A DNA stretch of 64,000 nucleotides from CAWHYG01 sp963833505 (GCA_963833505.1 CAWHYG010000006.1:434001-498000); one strand, 5' to 3'; shown: positions 25,168 to 35,713, counted from the first letter of the stretch. Program-made: numbers and translations. The notes: generated from the sequence alone by a model not told the origin.

Positions 25168-26955
25168 CTACCGGCTCACGACCACCGGAAACGCCCCGCT
25201 TTGCTCGCCCGCCCGCAACCGGATCCAGTAGACGCCCGAATGCATGGTCTCGAGCCCCGCGAGGATCGGGCGCTCTTCCGTCGCTCCGGAGGCGCGGAAT
25301 CCGCCGTAGGCGACCCGGCGGCCGCCGGCATCCCACAAGCTCCAGGCGACCGGCTGCCCCGCGCCGGGCGGATGATCCCACAGGATGATCCGGGAACCAC
25401 GGCCGGGGTTCGGCGCCACGCGGAACTTGAGGGGCCGGTTGGACAAGGTGCCGAGGCCGAACTCCGCCACATCGACGACCGGCGACTCGATCTGGATCTC
25501 GCGGCGGCTGAACGTCGTGGTGGAGCTGAAGGGATCCGTCATGACGCTCTGGATTCCGCCGGAAGGATCGGCCAGCCAGAGGTCCCAGACCAGCTCGCCG
25601 TTGCTGGGAATCTGGCTGGGATCGGGCAGTCCGCCGGGGGCCCAGGAGGGAAGCACGGGCGGGCGGAACGACAGGTTGCCCGCAGGCACCCAGGCCTGCC
25701 AGTCAGTAGACGCAGTGACGGAGGTGTCGCCGTTCGCGCCTTGCACCCGGAAGGTCGCCATGGCCCAGGTCGGGTTCGGCGTGACGCCGGGGCGGGCGAC
25801 GTTGGTCCAGGAGAACTGGTCGCCTTGCTGGGTCAGCGAAGGAACCAGGAAGAACGAGCCGAGCGTCCGCGTCGTGGGGAGCGTGAGCGGCGACCGGTCG
25901 ATCCGGCCGGACTGATAGGTGTTGGCGCTAGAGCTGTCGCCGTAGTACCCCGCCAGGAAGGGCGTGGCGTCGCTCAACTCCCCGGTGGAGTTGAGCCCCG
26001 ACATGTGGAAGGTGGTCAGGGTGTCGCGAAGCGCGTTCTTGGCGTCATAGAAGATGTCGGTCGGAGAGCCGTTGCCCGGCAGTTGCGCGACCGAGCCGAC
26101 CCAGACGATCGATCCGTTCGGGGCCTCCGGCACGTTGACGTTCAACGTGTGCGCGAGATTGAGGTCGCACACCTGGGTCAGGTTGAGGTCGCCCGTGACC
26201 GGGACGTTCCGCTGCGCTCCGACCTGCCGCATGGTGATGGCGTCGAAGGGCAGGGTCTGGCCGGTCAGCGAGGTGACGGGCAACCGTCCGGCCACCGTGA
26301 TGAAGTCGTAGGTGCGGTTGCTCGGAACGTAGAAATGGTAGTTCGGTTTCGAGAAGACGAAGATGAAACCCTCGGTCTGGGTCGGGACCACGATGTTCCC
26401 GGGGAGCACGACGTTCCCGATGATGGGAAAGTTGACCGTGTCCGCAGGCACTTCGAAGGGAAGCGTGCCGGTCGAGAGCAGATCCGCGAGGTGGACGGCG
26501 GGGTAGACCATCCCCACGTCGAGATTGCCGTCGTTGTTCTTGACCTGGATTCCGGTGACGGTTCCGGAAACCTGCGACTTCGGCGGCGGCAGATGCGTGG
26601 GCGCAATCGACGTGGTCAGCCCGAGCGCGATCGAGTCCACGGCCGACTCCACGATCGTCAGGAGGGAGTACCCGGTGTAGCCCGCGGTCACCGTCTGCGG
26701 GCCGACGAGCAGCGGATTCGAGAAGGTGATCTTGCCGTCGGGGCCGGTCGACCCGGAGTTGCCGGAGAACGGGTCGCCGGGCGCCTGACCGACCTGGACG
26801 AAGGCTCCGCCCATGGGGGACCCGGATCGAGCATCGTAGACTCGGACCGAGAGCGTGTCTCCGCGGGCCGATCCCACCATCCCGGCGAACGCCAGAAGAC
26901 CAGCGCAGACGACCACCGCCGCGAGCGGGAAGAAGAGCGAACGGATCCGATCCAT
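25168..26955 (-). CDS. secreted protein with C-terminal FlgD/T9SS-like domain
   Basis: 595 residues starting MDRIRSLFFPLAAVVVCAGLLAFA, a clear signal peptide. The ATG at 26955 has GAGAGG 5 nt upstream; a GTG two codons earlier is less well placed. Residues about 35-120 resemble a carboxypeptidase-regulatory domain (VRVYDARSGSPMGGAFVQVG, TGPDGKITFSNP, AGYTGYSLLTI). The middle is beta-rich. The last ~90 residues (FRVAPNPGRGSRIIL, WSLWDAGGRRVAYGG, HSGVYWIRLRAGEQSG, ending VVVSR) form the PNP-start sorting domain also seen in four other products of this window. No enzymatic motif recognised. Confidence 0.78.
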   Translation of the reverse strand: MDRIRSLFFPLAAVVVCAGLLAFAGMVGSARGDTLSVRVYDARSGSPMGGAFVQVGQAPGDPFSGNSGSTGPDGKITFSNPLLVGPQTVTAGYTGYSLLTIVESAVDSIALGLTTSIAPTHLPPPKSQVSGTVTGIQVKNNDGNLDVGMVYPAVHLADLLSTGTLPFEVPADTVNFPIIGNVVLPGNIVVPTQTEGFIFVFSKPNYHFYVPSNRTYDFITVAGRLPVTSLTGQTLPFDAITMRQVGAQRNVPVTGDLNLTQVCDLNLAHTLNVNVPEAPNGSIVWVGSVAQLPGNGSPTDIFYDAKNALRDTLTTFHMSGLNSTGELSDATPFLAGYYGDSSSANTYQSGRIDRSPLTLPTTRTLGSFFLVPSLTQQGDQFSWTNVARPGVTPNPTWAMATFRVQGANGDTSVTASTDWQAWVPAGNLSFRPPVLPSWAPGGLPDPSQIPSNGELVWDLWLADPSGGIQSVMTDPFSSTTTFSRREIQIESPVVDVAEFGLGTLSNRPLKFRVAPNPGRGSRIILWDHPPGAGQPVAWSLWDAGGRRVAYGGFRASGATEERPILAGLETMHSGVYWIRLRAGEQSGAFPVVVSR

Positions 26956-27338
26956 ACCCACCTCTCTCCGTCAGACCGACCCGATGCAAGCCCCGAATCC
27001 TATTTCGGCCATTCTCGACCTTAATCTGTCGCACGAACTGAGAGCGAAGTCCAGGACGACGAACGGCCGTCTTAAGATCGACCGTGACGCAATCGCGACC
27101 AACCGGCGCCTCGGCCATCGGCGGCGGAACGCCCAGCCGATGCGGCCGCAGGGCTCCCCCGAGACAGTTTGGGCCGACCGTGGTTGCGGCCCAGCGCCTA
27201 CGAGTCCCGGTCCTGTCACCGGCGCGGTCGATCTCGAGCCTCTCGAATGCAGATCCGGGTTCCTCGTTGAAATGCAGTCCCGTTCGATTACGATCGGGGA
27301 GGCGTGATGCGGCAAGGGCACGGCGGGAGGACTCCTCG
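26956..27338. other. intergenic region without recognisable gene
   Basis: Divergent spacer between the secreted protein (minus) and the glutamine synthetase homologue (plus). It is less GC-rich in the part around 27000-27070. No tRNA, hairpin terminator or confident promoter hexamers were seen. The open frames that cross it give Arg/Pro-rich translations and are rejected. Confidence 0.5.
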
Positions 27339-28797
27339 ATGGCCAAGGGCCCCACGAATTCAGCTCTCAGCGATCCGATCTCCGGGGCCTTCCAGATGGC
27401 TGACCGCCATCAGGTGCAGATGATCGACCTCCGACTCGCCGATCTTTCCGGGCGCTGGCGCCACGTCACCCTGCCGGCCTCCAGGTTGACCCGGGAGCTG
27501 TTCCAGCAGGGCGCCGAGCTGGACGGATCGATCTCCGGTAAGGTCGTGGCCGACTCGAGCCGGCTCCTGCTCATGCCGGACCCGGCAACCGTGGCCCTCG
27601 ATCCATTTTGCGAGGTGCCGACGCTCTCGATGATCGCGTCCGTCTCCGACGCCGTCACCGGGCGGCCGTCGCCATGGTGTCCGCGCGCGCTGGCGGCGCG
27701 GGCCGAGGAGCACCTCCGGAGCACCGGAATCGCCGACCGCGCGCTGATGCGCCCGGGATTCGAGTTCCACGTCTTCGACTCGGTCCGGCATCAGTGCGAA
27801 GTCAACTACTGCTTCTACAACGTCGACTCGAGCGAAGGCCCCTGGAACTCCGGCTCGGAGCGCGAGGCCTCCGGCCTGGCGGCGCTGGGTCTGCCTCCCT
27901 ACCGCGGAAACCAGGCGATTCCGCCTTCCGATCGTTTGTATAACCTGCGGAGCGAGATGGCCGCGCTGATCGAGACAGCCGGCATCACCGTCCGGCACCA
28001 CCGGCATGAAGGCGACCCCGGGCAGTGCGCGATCGCCACGCGGCCGGCCACGCTGCTGCAAGCGGCCGATCGAGCCCTGCAGGTGAGATATCTGATCCGG
28101 ATGGCGGCGGATCGCGCCGGCAAGGTGGCCACTTTCATGCCCAAACCCCTTCATGACGGACGCGGCTCAGGCATGCCCGTCCGGCAGGAGCTTTTCCGGG
28201 GCGAGGACACGATCTTCCTCGACTCCTCCGAGCGGACCGGCCTGAGCCAGACTGCGCTCCATTACATCGGCGGGCTCCTCGACCACGGCCCGGCGCTGGT
28301 CGCGTTGACCTGCCCGAGCACGAACAGCTACAAGCGCCTGGTTCCCGGATTCCAGGCGCCGGTCCATTTGGCGTTCGGCCGGGATGGGCATGCGCTGACG
28401 GTGCGGATCCCGGAAAGCGGATCAGGAACCCGGACGGGGCAGGTCGAATTCCAGCCGTCCGACGCCAGCGGAAACGTCTATCTGGGCCTGGCCGCGATGC
28501 TCCTGGCCGGACTCGACGGCATCCGGAAGCGGATCGATCCCCGGGAAGAAGGCTTCGGACCGGTCGAGGCGCCGTTGGAGTCGATCCCGGCGGAGGATCG
28601 CGCTCGCGTTCGACTGCTTCCCCTCGATCTGGAGCAGGCCCTTCTTCGCCCTGGAGAAGGACCACCGGTTCCTTCTTGAGGGCGGAGTCTTCGACGAGGA
28701 GCTGATCCGGACCTGGATCGAGCTGAAGAGAGAAGAAGCGGCAGACGTCCGGAACCGCCCGCATCCGCGGGAAGTCGCGCTCTACCTGGACGTCTGA
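27339..28797 (+). pseudogene. glutamine synthetase-like protein, frameshifted and with altered active site
   Basis: Glutamine synthetase type I fold throughout: YNVDSSEGPWNSG, HHRHEGDPGQ, MPKPLHDGRGSGM, NSYKRLVPGFQAPVHLAF, VEFQPSDASGNVYLGLAAMLLAGLDGI, and a C-terminal ALEKDHRFLLEGGVFDEELI. One extra base in CTTCTTC (28641-28647) breaks the frame; without it a 485-residue protein ends at 28797. Several catalytic positions also differ from the type I consensus: the GPE-x-EF motif reads RPGFEF, QHEI reads QCAI, GSGMHVHQS reads GSGMPVRQE, and VEFR reads VEFQ. These lose likely metal and substrate ligands. It is thus a pseudoenzyme, a diverged GS-like protein or a decaying gene. GGGAGGA lies 7 nt before the ATG at 27339. 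Confidence 0.8.
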
Positions 28798-29058
28798 TCG
28801 AGGGATCGCCGGCGGTGGCGCCGTAGCGCACCACGGGAGTCGCTGTTGGAGCCGGCGGGCTCGGCTGCGGCTCGACGCCCCGACGAACGGCGAAACGGCA
28901 CGCCTCGGCACGCCCCTCCCTCTTGCGAGCCGCCCCCGAAAGTCCTAGCATCCGGGGGTTGCCTGCCGCACCAAGACCAGAGGACTCTCGACCGCATCGG
29001 CTGCCACGCCGTCTGGCGGGAGGATTCGGAACCGTAATGGAAAGGGGAAGGGACGAGG
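28798..29058. other. intergenic region
   Basis: Spacer between the glutamine synthetase homologue and asnA. AAAGGGGAAGGGACGAGG just before 29059 serves as the asnA ribosome-binding region. I see no other feature. Confidence 0.5.
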
Positions 29059-30184
29059 ATGGCTGACAAGAAGGCAGACCTGGCGGGACCCGGCGTGAGC
29101 ACCTATCCGGAGGTGGAGAAGATCCTGCCGACGGACTACCACCCGCTTCTGGATCCGAAGGAGACGCAGAAGGCGATCACGGCCGCGAAGCGGTACATCG
29201 AGGACGGCCTCTGCAAGGAGCTGAACCTGTTCCGGGTGGAGGTTCCGCTCATCGTGGACCGCGAGAGCGGCGTCAACGACTATCTCGATCGCGACGGCTC
29301 GCGCACGCCGATCGAGTTCCCATGCGGTCTCGGACTGGCCAAGCCGCTCCAGGCCCAGGTCGTCCAGGCGGCCACCAAGTGGAAGAGGATGGCGCTGAAG
29401 CAGTTCCATTGCAGCGTCGGCGAGGGCGTCGTCACCGACATGCGCGCGGTCCGGAAGGACTACTTCCTCGACCACGACCACAGCGCCTACGTGGATCAGT
29501 GGGACTGGGAAAAGGTCATCACGGCCAAGGATCGCAATCTCGACTACATGAAGGACACCGTCCGCCACATCTGGAAGGTGATCAAAGGCGCCGAGACCTT
29601 CGTCCGCAAGGAGTTCCCCAAGCTCCAGAGCGGGCATGCGCCGCTGCCGGACGAGCTGACCTTCCTGCACGCCGAGGACATCCTCGACATGTATCCGGAC
29701 CTTCCGAGGAAGCAGCGCGAGACGGCGATCCTGCAGAAGTACCCGGCGGTTTTCATCATCGGGATCGGCTGGGTGCTGAAGGACGGCTACCCGCATGAGA
29801 TGCGCGCCGCGGACTACGACGACTGGGTCACCGACACGGTGTCCGAGGACGGCCGGCCCATGCACGGCCTGAACGGCGACATCCTGGTCTGGAACCCGAT
29901 CACGAAGCGCCGCCACGAGCTGACCTCGATGGGGATCCGCGTGACCAAGGAGACCCTGAAGAAGCAGCTCGAGCTCTCCGGCCAGCTCGACTTCCTGAAA
30001 CTCCCCTACCATCAGGCGATCCTGAACGACGAGATTCCGCTCTCGATCGGCGGAGGCATCGGGCAGTCAAGGACGGTCATGTACCTGCTCCAGAAGGCTC
30101 ATCTGGGAGAGGTCAGCGTCACGGTGTGGCCGAAGGCGCTCAAGGACATTCTGCAAGCCGCGCAACATCGTGGTTCTGGAATAA
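29059..30184 (+). pseudogene. asnA: aspartate-ammonia ligase AsnA, single-base frameshift near the C-terminus
   Basis: ATP-dependent synthesis of asparagine from aspartate and ammonia; a class II aminoacyl-tRNA synthetase-like fold. Landmarks: FRVEVPLIVDRESGVNDYL, MRAVRKDYFLDHDHSAYVDQWDWEKVI, and the motif 3 region LSIGGGIGQSRTVMYLL. After WPKALKDI the frame continues into unrelated sequence, but skipping one base at about 30148-30152 gives CKPRNIVVLE and a TAA at 30182-30184, a natural AsnA-type ending (374 residues in total). In the sequence as given, asnA is fused in frame to the next gene and would stop at 31470. I take this as an indel or assembly error, because the downstream part has its own signal peptide. 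The N-terminus is some 20 residues longer than in the E. coli enzyme. Confidence 0.85.
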
Positions 30185-30444
30185 CGCGGCCTCGCGAGAG
30201 CAATCTGCGGCCGGAGCACCCGGAGATGGCCTCCGGGTGGCCCGGCCGCTCTTATACGCGCCGGACATTGTCGATGCTGGAGCTTTTCCAGGACCCGTTC
30301 TGTCGATTCAAGCCCAGTCACGAGACGTACCCTTCGTCGAGGCCGGCGGGCGCCTCGGGCCGTCTTGCGATTCCGAGTCGACAGGAGATCCCCGCGCATT
30401 GGGGGCTGCCGGCCGCGGGCGCTTCGCGTCGACCGGAGCTTCCC

Positions 30445-31470
30445 GTGTTCCAGTTCTTGCTTGCCGCGTTCGCCATTCTGACCCTGACGCCGGGGTGGAG
30501 GATCTGGGATCCGCGGCTCGCGCTGGCCGGGCCGGCATCAGCCGAGATCGCGGCCCTCGGGAACACCCGGGACGACATCGCCGCCCGGAACGCGATCGAG
30601 GATTCTTTGCGAACGGCCGATCACGTCCACCTCGATTTCTCGAAGACCCGCTCGCTGATCGAGGACCTGAACGCGAAGCGATTCGAACCGGCCCTGCGGT
30701 CGGCCGACGTGCTCGTGGCCGCCGCGGATGTCCTGGCTCGCTCCCCCGATCTCCAGGGCTGCGCTCCGGACAGCGTTCCGCCCGAAGCCAGGGCGATCGC
30801 AACCGAGCTGGAGAAGGCCGCGCTGGCCTACAGCCGGCACGCGGAGTTTCCGGCTCTCTTGCGCGAGCGGGTGCTCTACCGGGCCTCCCTGGTGGACCTC
30901 GGACCGGACATTTGGCGGCAGGGGTTGGAGTCGCTGGTCTCCGTGAGCCTCGACTCGGTTGCGACGGGCTCGGCGGCCGGAGCGGCTCCGCGACTCACCG
31001 CATGGTCCGGCGTAGGCAGCCTCTTGCTTCTCTTCTCCGAGCATCCCCGGCGCGACCCGCGCTTCGCGCTCGCGTTGGACGAAGTCATGGCCGATCGGCC
31101 CGAAAACGCCCGCACGTGCCTGCTCGGCGCCCCGAACTTCCCCACGACGTCGGACGTCTGGTTCGATCAGCTCGTGCTCGATCCGGCCGAGTCCCTCGTG
31201 GAAACGGACCTCAAAGGCTGGGTAGAGGAGCACGGAGCGCTTCCGGATTCCCTGTGCGATCGGAGCGGCTATCCTCTCGCGAGCGTTCTTCCTTCCCTTT
31301 GCTCCAGCTCCGTGGCGCCCGAGCGCTCGGGCGAGAAGCTGGCCTGCTGGTTCCGCGGATGGCCGGGTTTTCGGATCGCCTCGTACGATCACGACGGGAC
31401 GGTCGGGATCGTGCGGGTCGAGGGGGACGGCATCCAACACGACGCACTTTGGGGGTTCTGGTTCCATTGA
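30445..31470 (+). CDS. predicted secreted protein of unknown function
   Basis: 341 residues from a GTG at 30445 with GGAG 6 nt upstream. The start is followed by FQFLLAAFAILTLTPGWRIWDPRLALAG, a good signal peptide. The mature part is mainly helical (SLIEDLNAKRFEPALRSADVLVAAADVLA, ELEKAALAYSRHAEFPALLRERVLY) with a beta-rich end (RGWPGFRIASYDHDGTVGIVRVEG). The frame is open upstream into asnA because of the frameshift there, so the start rests on the signal peptide. No family recognised. Confidence 0.6.
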   Translation: MFQFLLAAFAILTLTPGWRIWDPRLALAGPASAEIAALGNTRDDIAARNAIEDSLRTADHVHLDFSKTRSLIEDLNAKRFEPALRSADVLVAAADVLARSPDLQGCAPDSVPPEARAIATELEKAALAYSRHAEFPALLRERVLYRASLVDLGPDIWRQGLESLVSVSLDSVATGSAAGAAPRLTAWSGVGSLLLLFSEHPRRDPRFALALDEVMADRPENARTCLLGAPNFPTTSDVWFDQLVLDPAESLVETDLKGWVEEHGALPDSLCDRSGYPLASVLPSLCSSSVAPERSGEKLACWFRGWPGFRIASYDHDGTVGIVRVEGDGIQHDALWGFWFH

Positions 31471-31675
31471 TGAACCCGGCGGCAAGTCTCAAGTGATCCA
31501 CGCCCCGTCGTTCCTCTCCTTTCCCGTCCTCCCTCTCGTTTCCTGTCATCTCTCTCCTTCTCCGTCGTCCTTCTCGGTCGTCCTTCCGCGTCGTCCCGCC
31601 CCTTCGTTGGCCGATGGGACGCCAGAGACTCTTTTCAGGCATCCCGCCCGCTCCGCCGGACGGAGCTTTCTGGCT

Positions 31676-34600
31676 TCATTGGAGCAGAATGATCCGCCGG
31701 CTTTGACAGACGCCGTCTGCCCGGAGCGTGGTGAAATAGACGCCGCAGGGAACCCGTCGGCCGGCATCGTCGCGGCCGTTCCAGGTCGCCCCCTGCCGTC
31801 CCGCGCCTCGCGGGCCGTTCACCAGACCCCGCACGAGACGGCCTCCCACGTCATGGACGTCCAGCCTGACCCGAGCGGGCTGCAAAAGGTCGAACCAGAT
31901 CTGCGTGCTCGCCAGGAACGGATTCGGGGCGCACAGGAGCAGCCGTGTCGCGGTCACCCCGACCCCGGCCGGCCCGGGGACCGCGGCCGGGAACAGATAG
32001 CGCAACTGCGCTCGCATCGCGTCGGCCTTGAGCGCATCCAGGCTTCCGCCGCACACCACCGCGAAGGCAATCTCGCGCATGCCGCCCGACGCCAGATCGA
32101 ACGGGCCGGCCGACGCCAGCACGCTGTAGTCACCCGGAGCGTTCGCTGAGGTCAGAACGTGCGCCGGATCCGCGGCGGTCAGAAACGCGTATTTGTCCGG
32201 ATCGGGGACGTAGCCCTGAGGCCAGACATAGGTCTGATTCTGGATCAGAGTCAGATTGGCCGTCGGGACGGTGTTCCCGTCGCCGTCCGGAGGCCTGGAA
32301 CCCTGCAGCATGTAGATGCCCGCATACGTCCCGGCACCGTCGGTCATGTAGACCAGCCGGGAGTTGGCGTCGGTCGCGCCGGTGTCCGTGATGGGCGTCG
32401 TGATGTCCAGATCCAGGAAGAGCCCGGCGTAAAGCCCGGTCAAAGCCCGGCTGCCGCGGTTCTCCACGAAGTAGCGGATGATGATGGAGTCGTCGTCGAG
32501 GGAATCCGCGAACGCCCAGGATTCCTGGTCCGCCGCAAGGCCCAACGGATGCGCCGCATCGGCATCCGTGTAACCGGCATGGATGTCCTGGTCGGAATCG
32601 CCGGAATAGTCGATCCAGATGTGCCCGTCCGGTTGAGAGGAGACCGCCCACTCCTTCGCCGGATCCGCGTCATAGTCGCGATTGGCCACGTAGGAGGGAC
32701 TCACACCGACCCAGAGCCCGCCGATGTAGAGGAGATTCGCTCCGTTCGCCGGAAAGACGAGGCCGGACCCCTGGCTTTGCGTTCCGTCCATGAACCCGAG
32801 GATCCCCTGATCGGTCATCGTGAAAATGACGTTGCCGACGTCATGGTCCGCATGGTCGATCGACGACGCGCAGGCGCCGCATCCCTGCCCCAGGGCCCCG
32901 ATCCGGCCGCAACCGCCGGCGTTCAGGCAGGGCGAGTTCCCGCAGAGTCGGAGGTCCGAGCTCTCGGAATCGCAAAAGAGCGGATCCTGGGCCAGATCCC
33001 CCGCCCCGGCGCTGCATCCGAAGTAGGGCCCCAGCCGGTCGGCGAAGACGTCGTTGCAGGAGAGAGACCCGAACACGGGTCCCTGTTCATAGATCCCATA
33101 GGAATTGTCGTTGAAGGCCACGATGTTGTTCTCGATGGCCGCGGCGCAATTGTCGCAGCGGATGCCGCCGCCCGCGAATCCCCCGAGGGTGTCCGCCAGC
33201 ATCGTGTTGAAGACGATCGTGTTGTTGCGAATCGTGGGAACATTCGACCCGCCGCCTTCACAGACGACACCGCCCCCTTCGCTCCAGATCGTGTTGCCCG
33301 CGATGACGTTGTCTTCGATGGTGGGAGACGCGGTTGGACCGCAGTGAATGAGGCCGTCCCGATACAGGACGGCGTTCCTGATGGCGAAGCCCGAGAAGAC
33401 CGTGCCGCGTCCCGAGGTCGAGTCAAAGCGGACGGCGCTGAGGGAAAGCCCGCGCGCGTCGATCGTGGTCGTGTCCGGACCGCTCAAGCTGAGCACACAG
33501 ACATTCCGTCCGGGGAAGTTGATCCCGGCCGCGTAGACGCCCGGGGAGACCAGAACGGTGTTGCTGTCCGCGGCCGCCCCGATGGCGGCTTGAATGGACG
33601 CGTAGTCGGCGGGAACACGCAGGGTGATCGGCGGCCGGCAGCCGGCGTAGGTTCCGACTGTGTCGCTGGGCGGGCCTTCCGTGCCGTCGCTCTGCCGGAA
33701 TGCAGTCAGGAAGTAGCTGTGAAATCCGTGTTCCGGCAGGTTGCCGTCCAGGTATTGCTGGGCGCCCGGCGAGACGGCGGCCAGCAGCGACCCGTCCCGG
33801 TAGACCCGAATCCGGCTCCAGGGCGGGACCTGATCCGGATCCGTCCAGGTGAGGCGGATCGAGTGCGGAGTTTGCCGGCTCGAGCTCGCCTCTGGATCGC
33901 CGGGCGCTCCCGGCTTCCCGGGAGTCTGGCCCCAGAGGTAGAACTCCTTTGTCCCGTAGTCCGCCACCAGGATCTCGCCCTGGTAGGCCACGATGGATCG
34001 GTGGTTGGGCGAGCTCAACGGAAGCTGCTCGATGATGGATCCGCTCGCCGGGTTGAGGCGGTAGATCCAAGGCTGGCCCTGCGAGAGGGCCAAGAGCGTC
34101 TGCGTGCCGGGATCCCACGCCAGATCGGTCACGTTTCCGATGGATGGGTAGATGGAGCGAAGGAGCTTTCCGGTCTCTGGAGCCAGGAGACAGATCGGAC
34201 CGTTCGTGACGTTGCTGGCCACCCAGAGATCGGCGCCGTCATAGGCCAGACCCCAAGGATGGGAGACCGCCACGGGGTACCCCAGGACGCGGTTGCCGTA
34301 CAGATCAATCAAGACCAGGGAATCGACCCCGGCCTGGGAGATGGCCAGAAGCGGGTAGGTCTTCGCGTTCCCGAAGGCCGTCACCGCGGCGACGCCCTCA
34401 GCCCATCCGGGTATCGACCTGCTCAAGTCGACCACGCCGGAGGGCGCCAGACCCTCGACCGGATAGGCCACCACCTGCTTCTGCGCCTGCAACGCCACCA
34501 GGAAGTGGTTGCCCGGAGCGAAGGGAACGCTGCCCGCCCAGTCGGCCCCCCAAGGCGGGCCGCCCACGCCCACCTCCTCCTTGAGCACGAAATTGTCCGA

Positions 34601-35446
34601 GCCGGAGCTGGTCTGCAGAGGATGGTCGTTGTTCTTTCCGAGATAGTCCGCCGTCACCGTATAGGTTCCGTAGTGTCCCACCTTCGGTGAGGGGAACGTG
34701 TAGGTCCAGGTGAAGGCGCCGTTGGCCACCGCAACGGTCGTCTCGGAGGCGTTGTTGTCCGGATCGGTCACGGTGATCTTCACCGCCTGGTCCGCATTGA
34801 CCTGGGCGCCGCAGCCGTTGTCCGTCACGGTCCCGTTGATGACGGCGCCGGCGCTGTTCTGGTAGTACGTTCCCGCCGTCCCGACCGTCGTGGTCGACGG
34901 ACAGGGAGGCCGGCGAAGCGTGACCTTGAAGTTCCCTTGCGTTGATGTGCTTCCGGATCCGTTGACCTTGGCCTCGAGCGTAAGTGTGACGTGGGTCGTG
35001 TCCTTCTGGCAGAAGAAGCCGCCGGTGCTGAAGCTGTTGTCACAACTGCCTGCGCACGGAACGGTGGCCACCGCGTTGCCGTTGACCCAGAGATTGAACG
35101 TGAAAGAAGCGTCATTCTGCGGGCACAGATCCTCCACCGCCTTGTAATGAAAATCGAGCGTGACCTTTCCGTCATAACCGGTCGTGATGTCGTTGTTCGG
35201 AACCTGGACAGCGGCCGTCCCGGTCGTATGGCACCAGGTGTTGTCCGAGGCGCCGGCCGTGTAGCAATCGCCGCCGCTGCACGCGTCCGTCTCGGTCTCG
35301 GCGGCGAGAGGGGCGGGGACGAGAATGAGGGCCGCCAGCGAAGCTGCCAGGGCGGCCCGGCGGCCCGCCGACACGGACCGAAACAGCCGGCCGGATCTCT
35401 GGACCGCACCGGCCAGCACGCATTTCGGACGGGAGGGACGTTTCAT
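31676..35446 (-). CDS. large secreted multidomain protein: propeller-like, FN3, parallel beta-helix, FlgD-like C-terminus
   Basis: 1256 residues. The ATG at 35446 is preceded by GGAGGTG; an N-terminal basic stretch and LAASLAALILVPAPLAAE form a long signal peptide. About 45-290 is Cys-containing and Ig-like. About 300-500 carries repeats typical of NHL/YncE-like propellers (HPWGLAYDGADLWVASN, NVTDLAWDPGTQTLLALS). About 510-600 is an FN3-like domain. About 605-860 is a right-handed beta-helix (VPADYASIQAAIGAAADSNTVLVSPGVY, then short TI-x-NN-x-(I/T) coils). The end has LLLCAPNPFLASTQIWFDL, VHDVGGRLVRGL, GRRVPCGVYFTTLRADG, a type IX-like sorting domain. It shares the beta-helix and C-terminal layout with the two selenoprotein candidates but has no in-frame TGA. 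Confidence 0.8.
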   Translation of the reverse strand: MKRPSRPKCVLAGAVQRSGRLFRSVSAGRRAALAASLAALILVPAPLAAETETDACSGGDCYTAGASDNTWCHTTGTAAVQVPNNDITTGYDGKVTLDFHYKAVEDLCPQNDASFTFNLWVNGNAVATVPCAGSCDNSFSTGGFFCQKDTTHVTLTLEAKVNGSGSTSTQGNFKVTLRRPPCPSTTTVGTAGTYYQNSAGAVINGTVTDNGCGAQVNADQAVKITVTDPDNNASETTVAVANGAFTWTYTFPSPKVGHYGTYTVTADYLGKNNDHPLQTSSGSDNFVLKEEVGVGGPPWGADWAGSVPFAPGNHFLVALQAQKQVVAYPVEGLAPSGVVDLSRSIPGWAEGVAAVTAFGNAKTYPLLAISQAGVDSLVLIDLYGNRVLGYPVAVSHPWGLAYDGADLWVASNVTNGPICLLAPETGKLLRSIYPSIGNVTDLAWDPGTQTLLALSQGQPWIYRLNPASGSIIEQLPLSSPNHRSIVAYQGEILVADYGTKEFYLWGQTPGKPGAPGDPEASSSRQTPHSIRLTWTDPDQVPPWSRIRVYRDGSLLAAVSPGAQQYLDGNLPEHGFHSYFLTAFRQSDGTEGPPSDTVGTYAGCRPPITLRVPADYASIQAAIGAAADSNTVLVSPGVYAAGINFPGRNVCVLSLSGPDTTTIDARGLSLSAVRFDSTSGRGTVFSGFAIRNAVLYRDGLIHCGPTASPTIEDNVIAGNTIWSEGGGVVCEGGGSNVPTIRNNTIVFNTMLADTLGGFAGGGIRCDNCAAAIENNIVAFNDNSYGIYEQGPVFGSLSCNDVFADRLGPYFGCSAGAGDLAQDPLFCDSESSDLRLCGNSPCLNAGGCGRIGALGQGCGACASSIDHADHDVGNVIFTMTDQGILGFMDGTQSQGSGLVFPANGANLLYIGGLWVGVSPSYVANRDYDADPAKEWAVSSQPDGHIWIDYSGDSDQDIHAGYTDADAAHPLGLAADQESWAFADSLDDDSIIIRYFVENRGSRALTGLYAGLFLDLDITTPITDTGATDANSRLVYMTDGAGTYAGIYMLQGSRPPDGDGNTVPTANLTLIQNQTYVWPQGYVPDPDKYAFLTAADPAHVLTSANAPGDYSVLASAGPFDLASGGMREIAFAVVCGGSLDALKADAMRAQLRYLFPAAVPGPAGVGVTATRLLLCAPNPFLASTQIWFDLLQPARVRLDVHDVGGRLVRGLVNGPRGAGRQGATWNGRDDAGRRVPCGVYFTTLRADGVCQSRRIILLQ

Positions 35447-35713
35447 GGCAAGCACCTCCGTTCGGGTTGCCGACGGCCCGGTTGATTCCAGGTTCTCCCG
35501 TCAAAGGCAGGTCGTCGGGCGGAAGCGGCGAAGGTCACGGCTTCATGGAGCGGCTGGCCGCATCGCGGTGGTCGGTCCAGGCAGTCGAAGCGCCTGTTGC
35601 CCCGCCTGGCGCCGGTGCCGGAGTTGAACCACGGTCGCATCCCGGTGGACGAGGACCCCGGTGAACCAAGTCGAGTCAGGGCTCCCATCTATGGTAGGGA
35701 GCTCCAGCACAAT
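35447..35713 (-). promoter_or_regulatory. ~260-nt untranslated leader of the large secreted protein
   Basis: Lies between the promoter at 35714-35742 and the ATG at 35446. It holds a perfect 6-bp hairpin near its 5' end (GCTCCC / GGGAGC, 35680-35702) and several GC-rich potential stems, including a T-arm-like GGTTCAACTCC that does not complete a tRNA cloverleaf. I do not recognise a known riboswitch. No gene is supported here. Confidence 0.4.

Noticed and set aside
29059..31470. A natural fusion of AsnA to a C-terminal secreted domain
   Set aside because: Skipping one base restores a typical AsnA ending with a stop at 30184, and the downstream part has its own signal peptide and ribosome-binding site.
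35605..35690. tRNA-like sequence on the minus strand with GGTTCAACTCC and a GCCA end, considered as tRNA-Sec
   Set aside because: The T-loop matches the consensus, but no 5' acceptor strand pairs with the 3' end and the T-stem does not close. No cloverleaf could be drawn.
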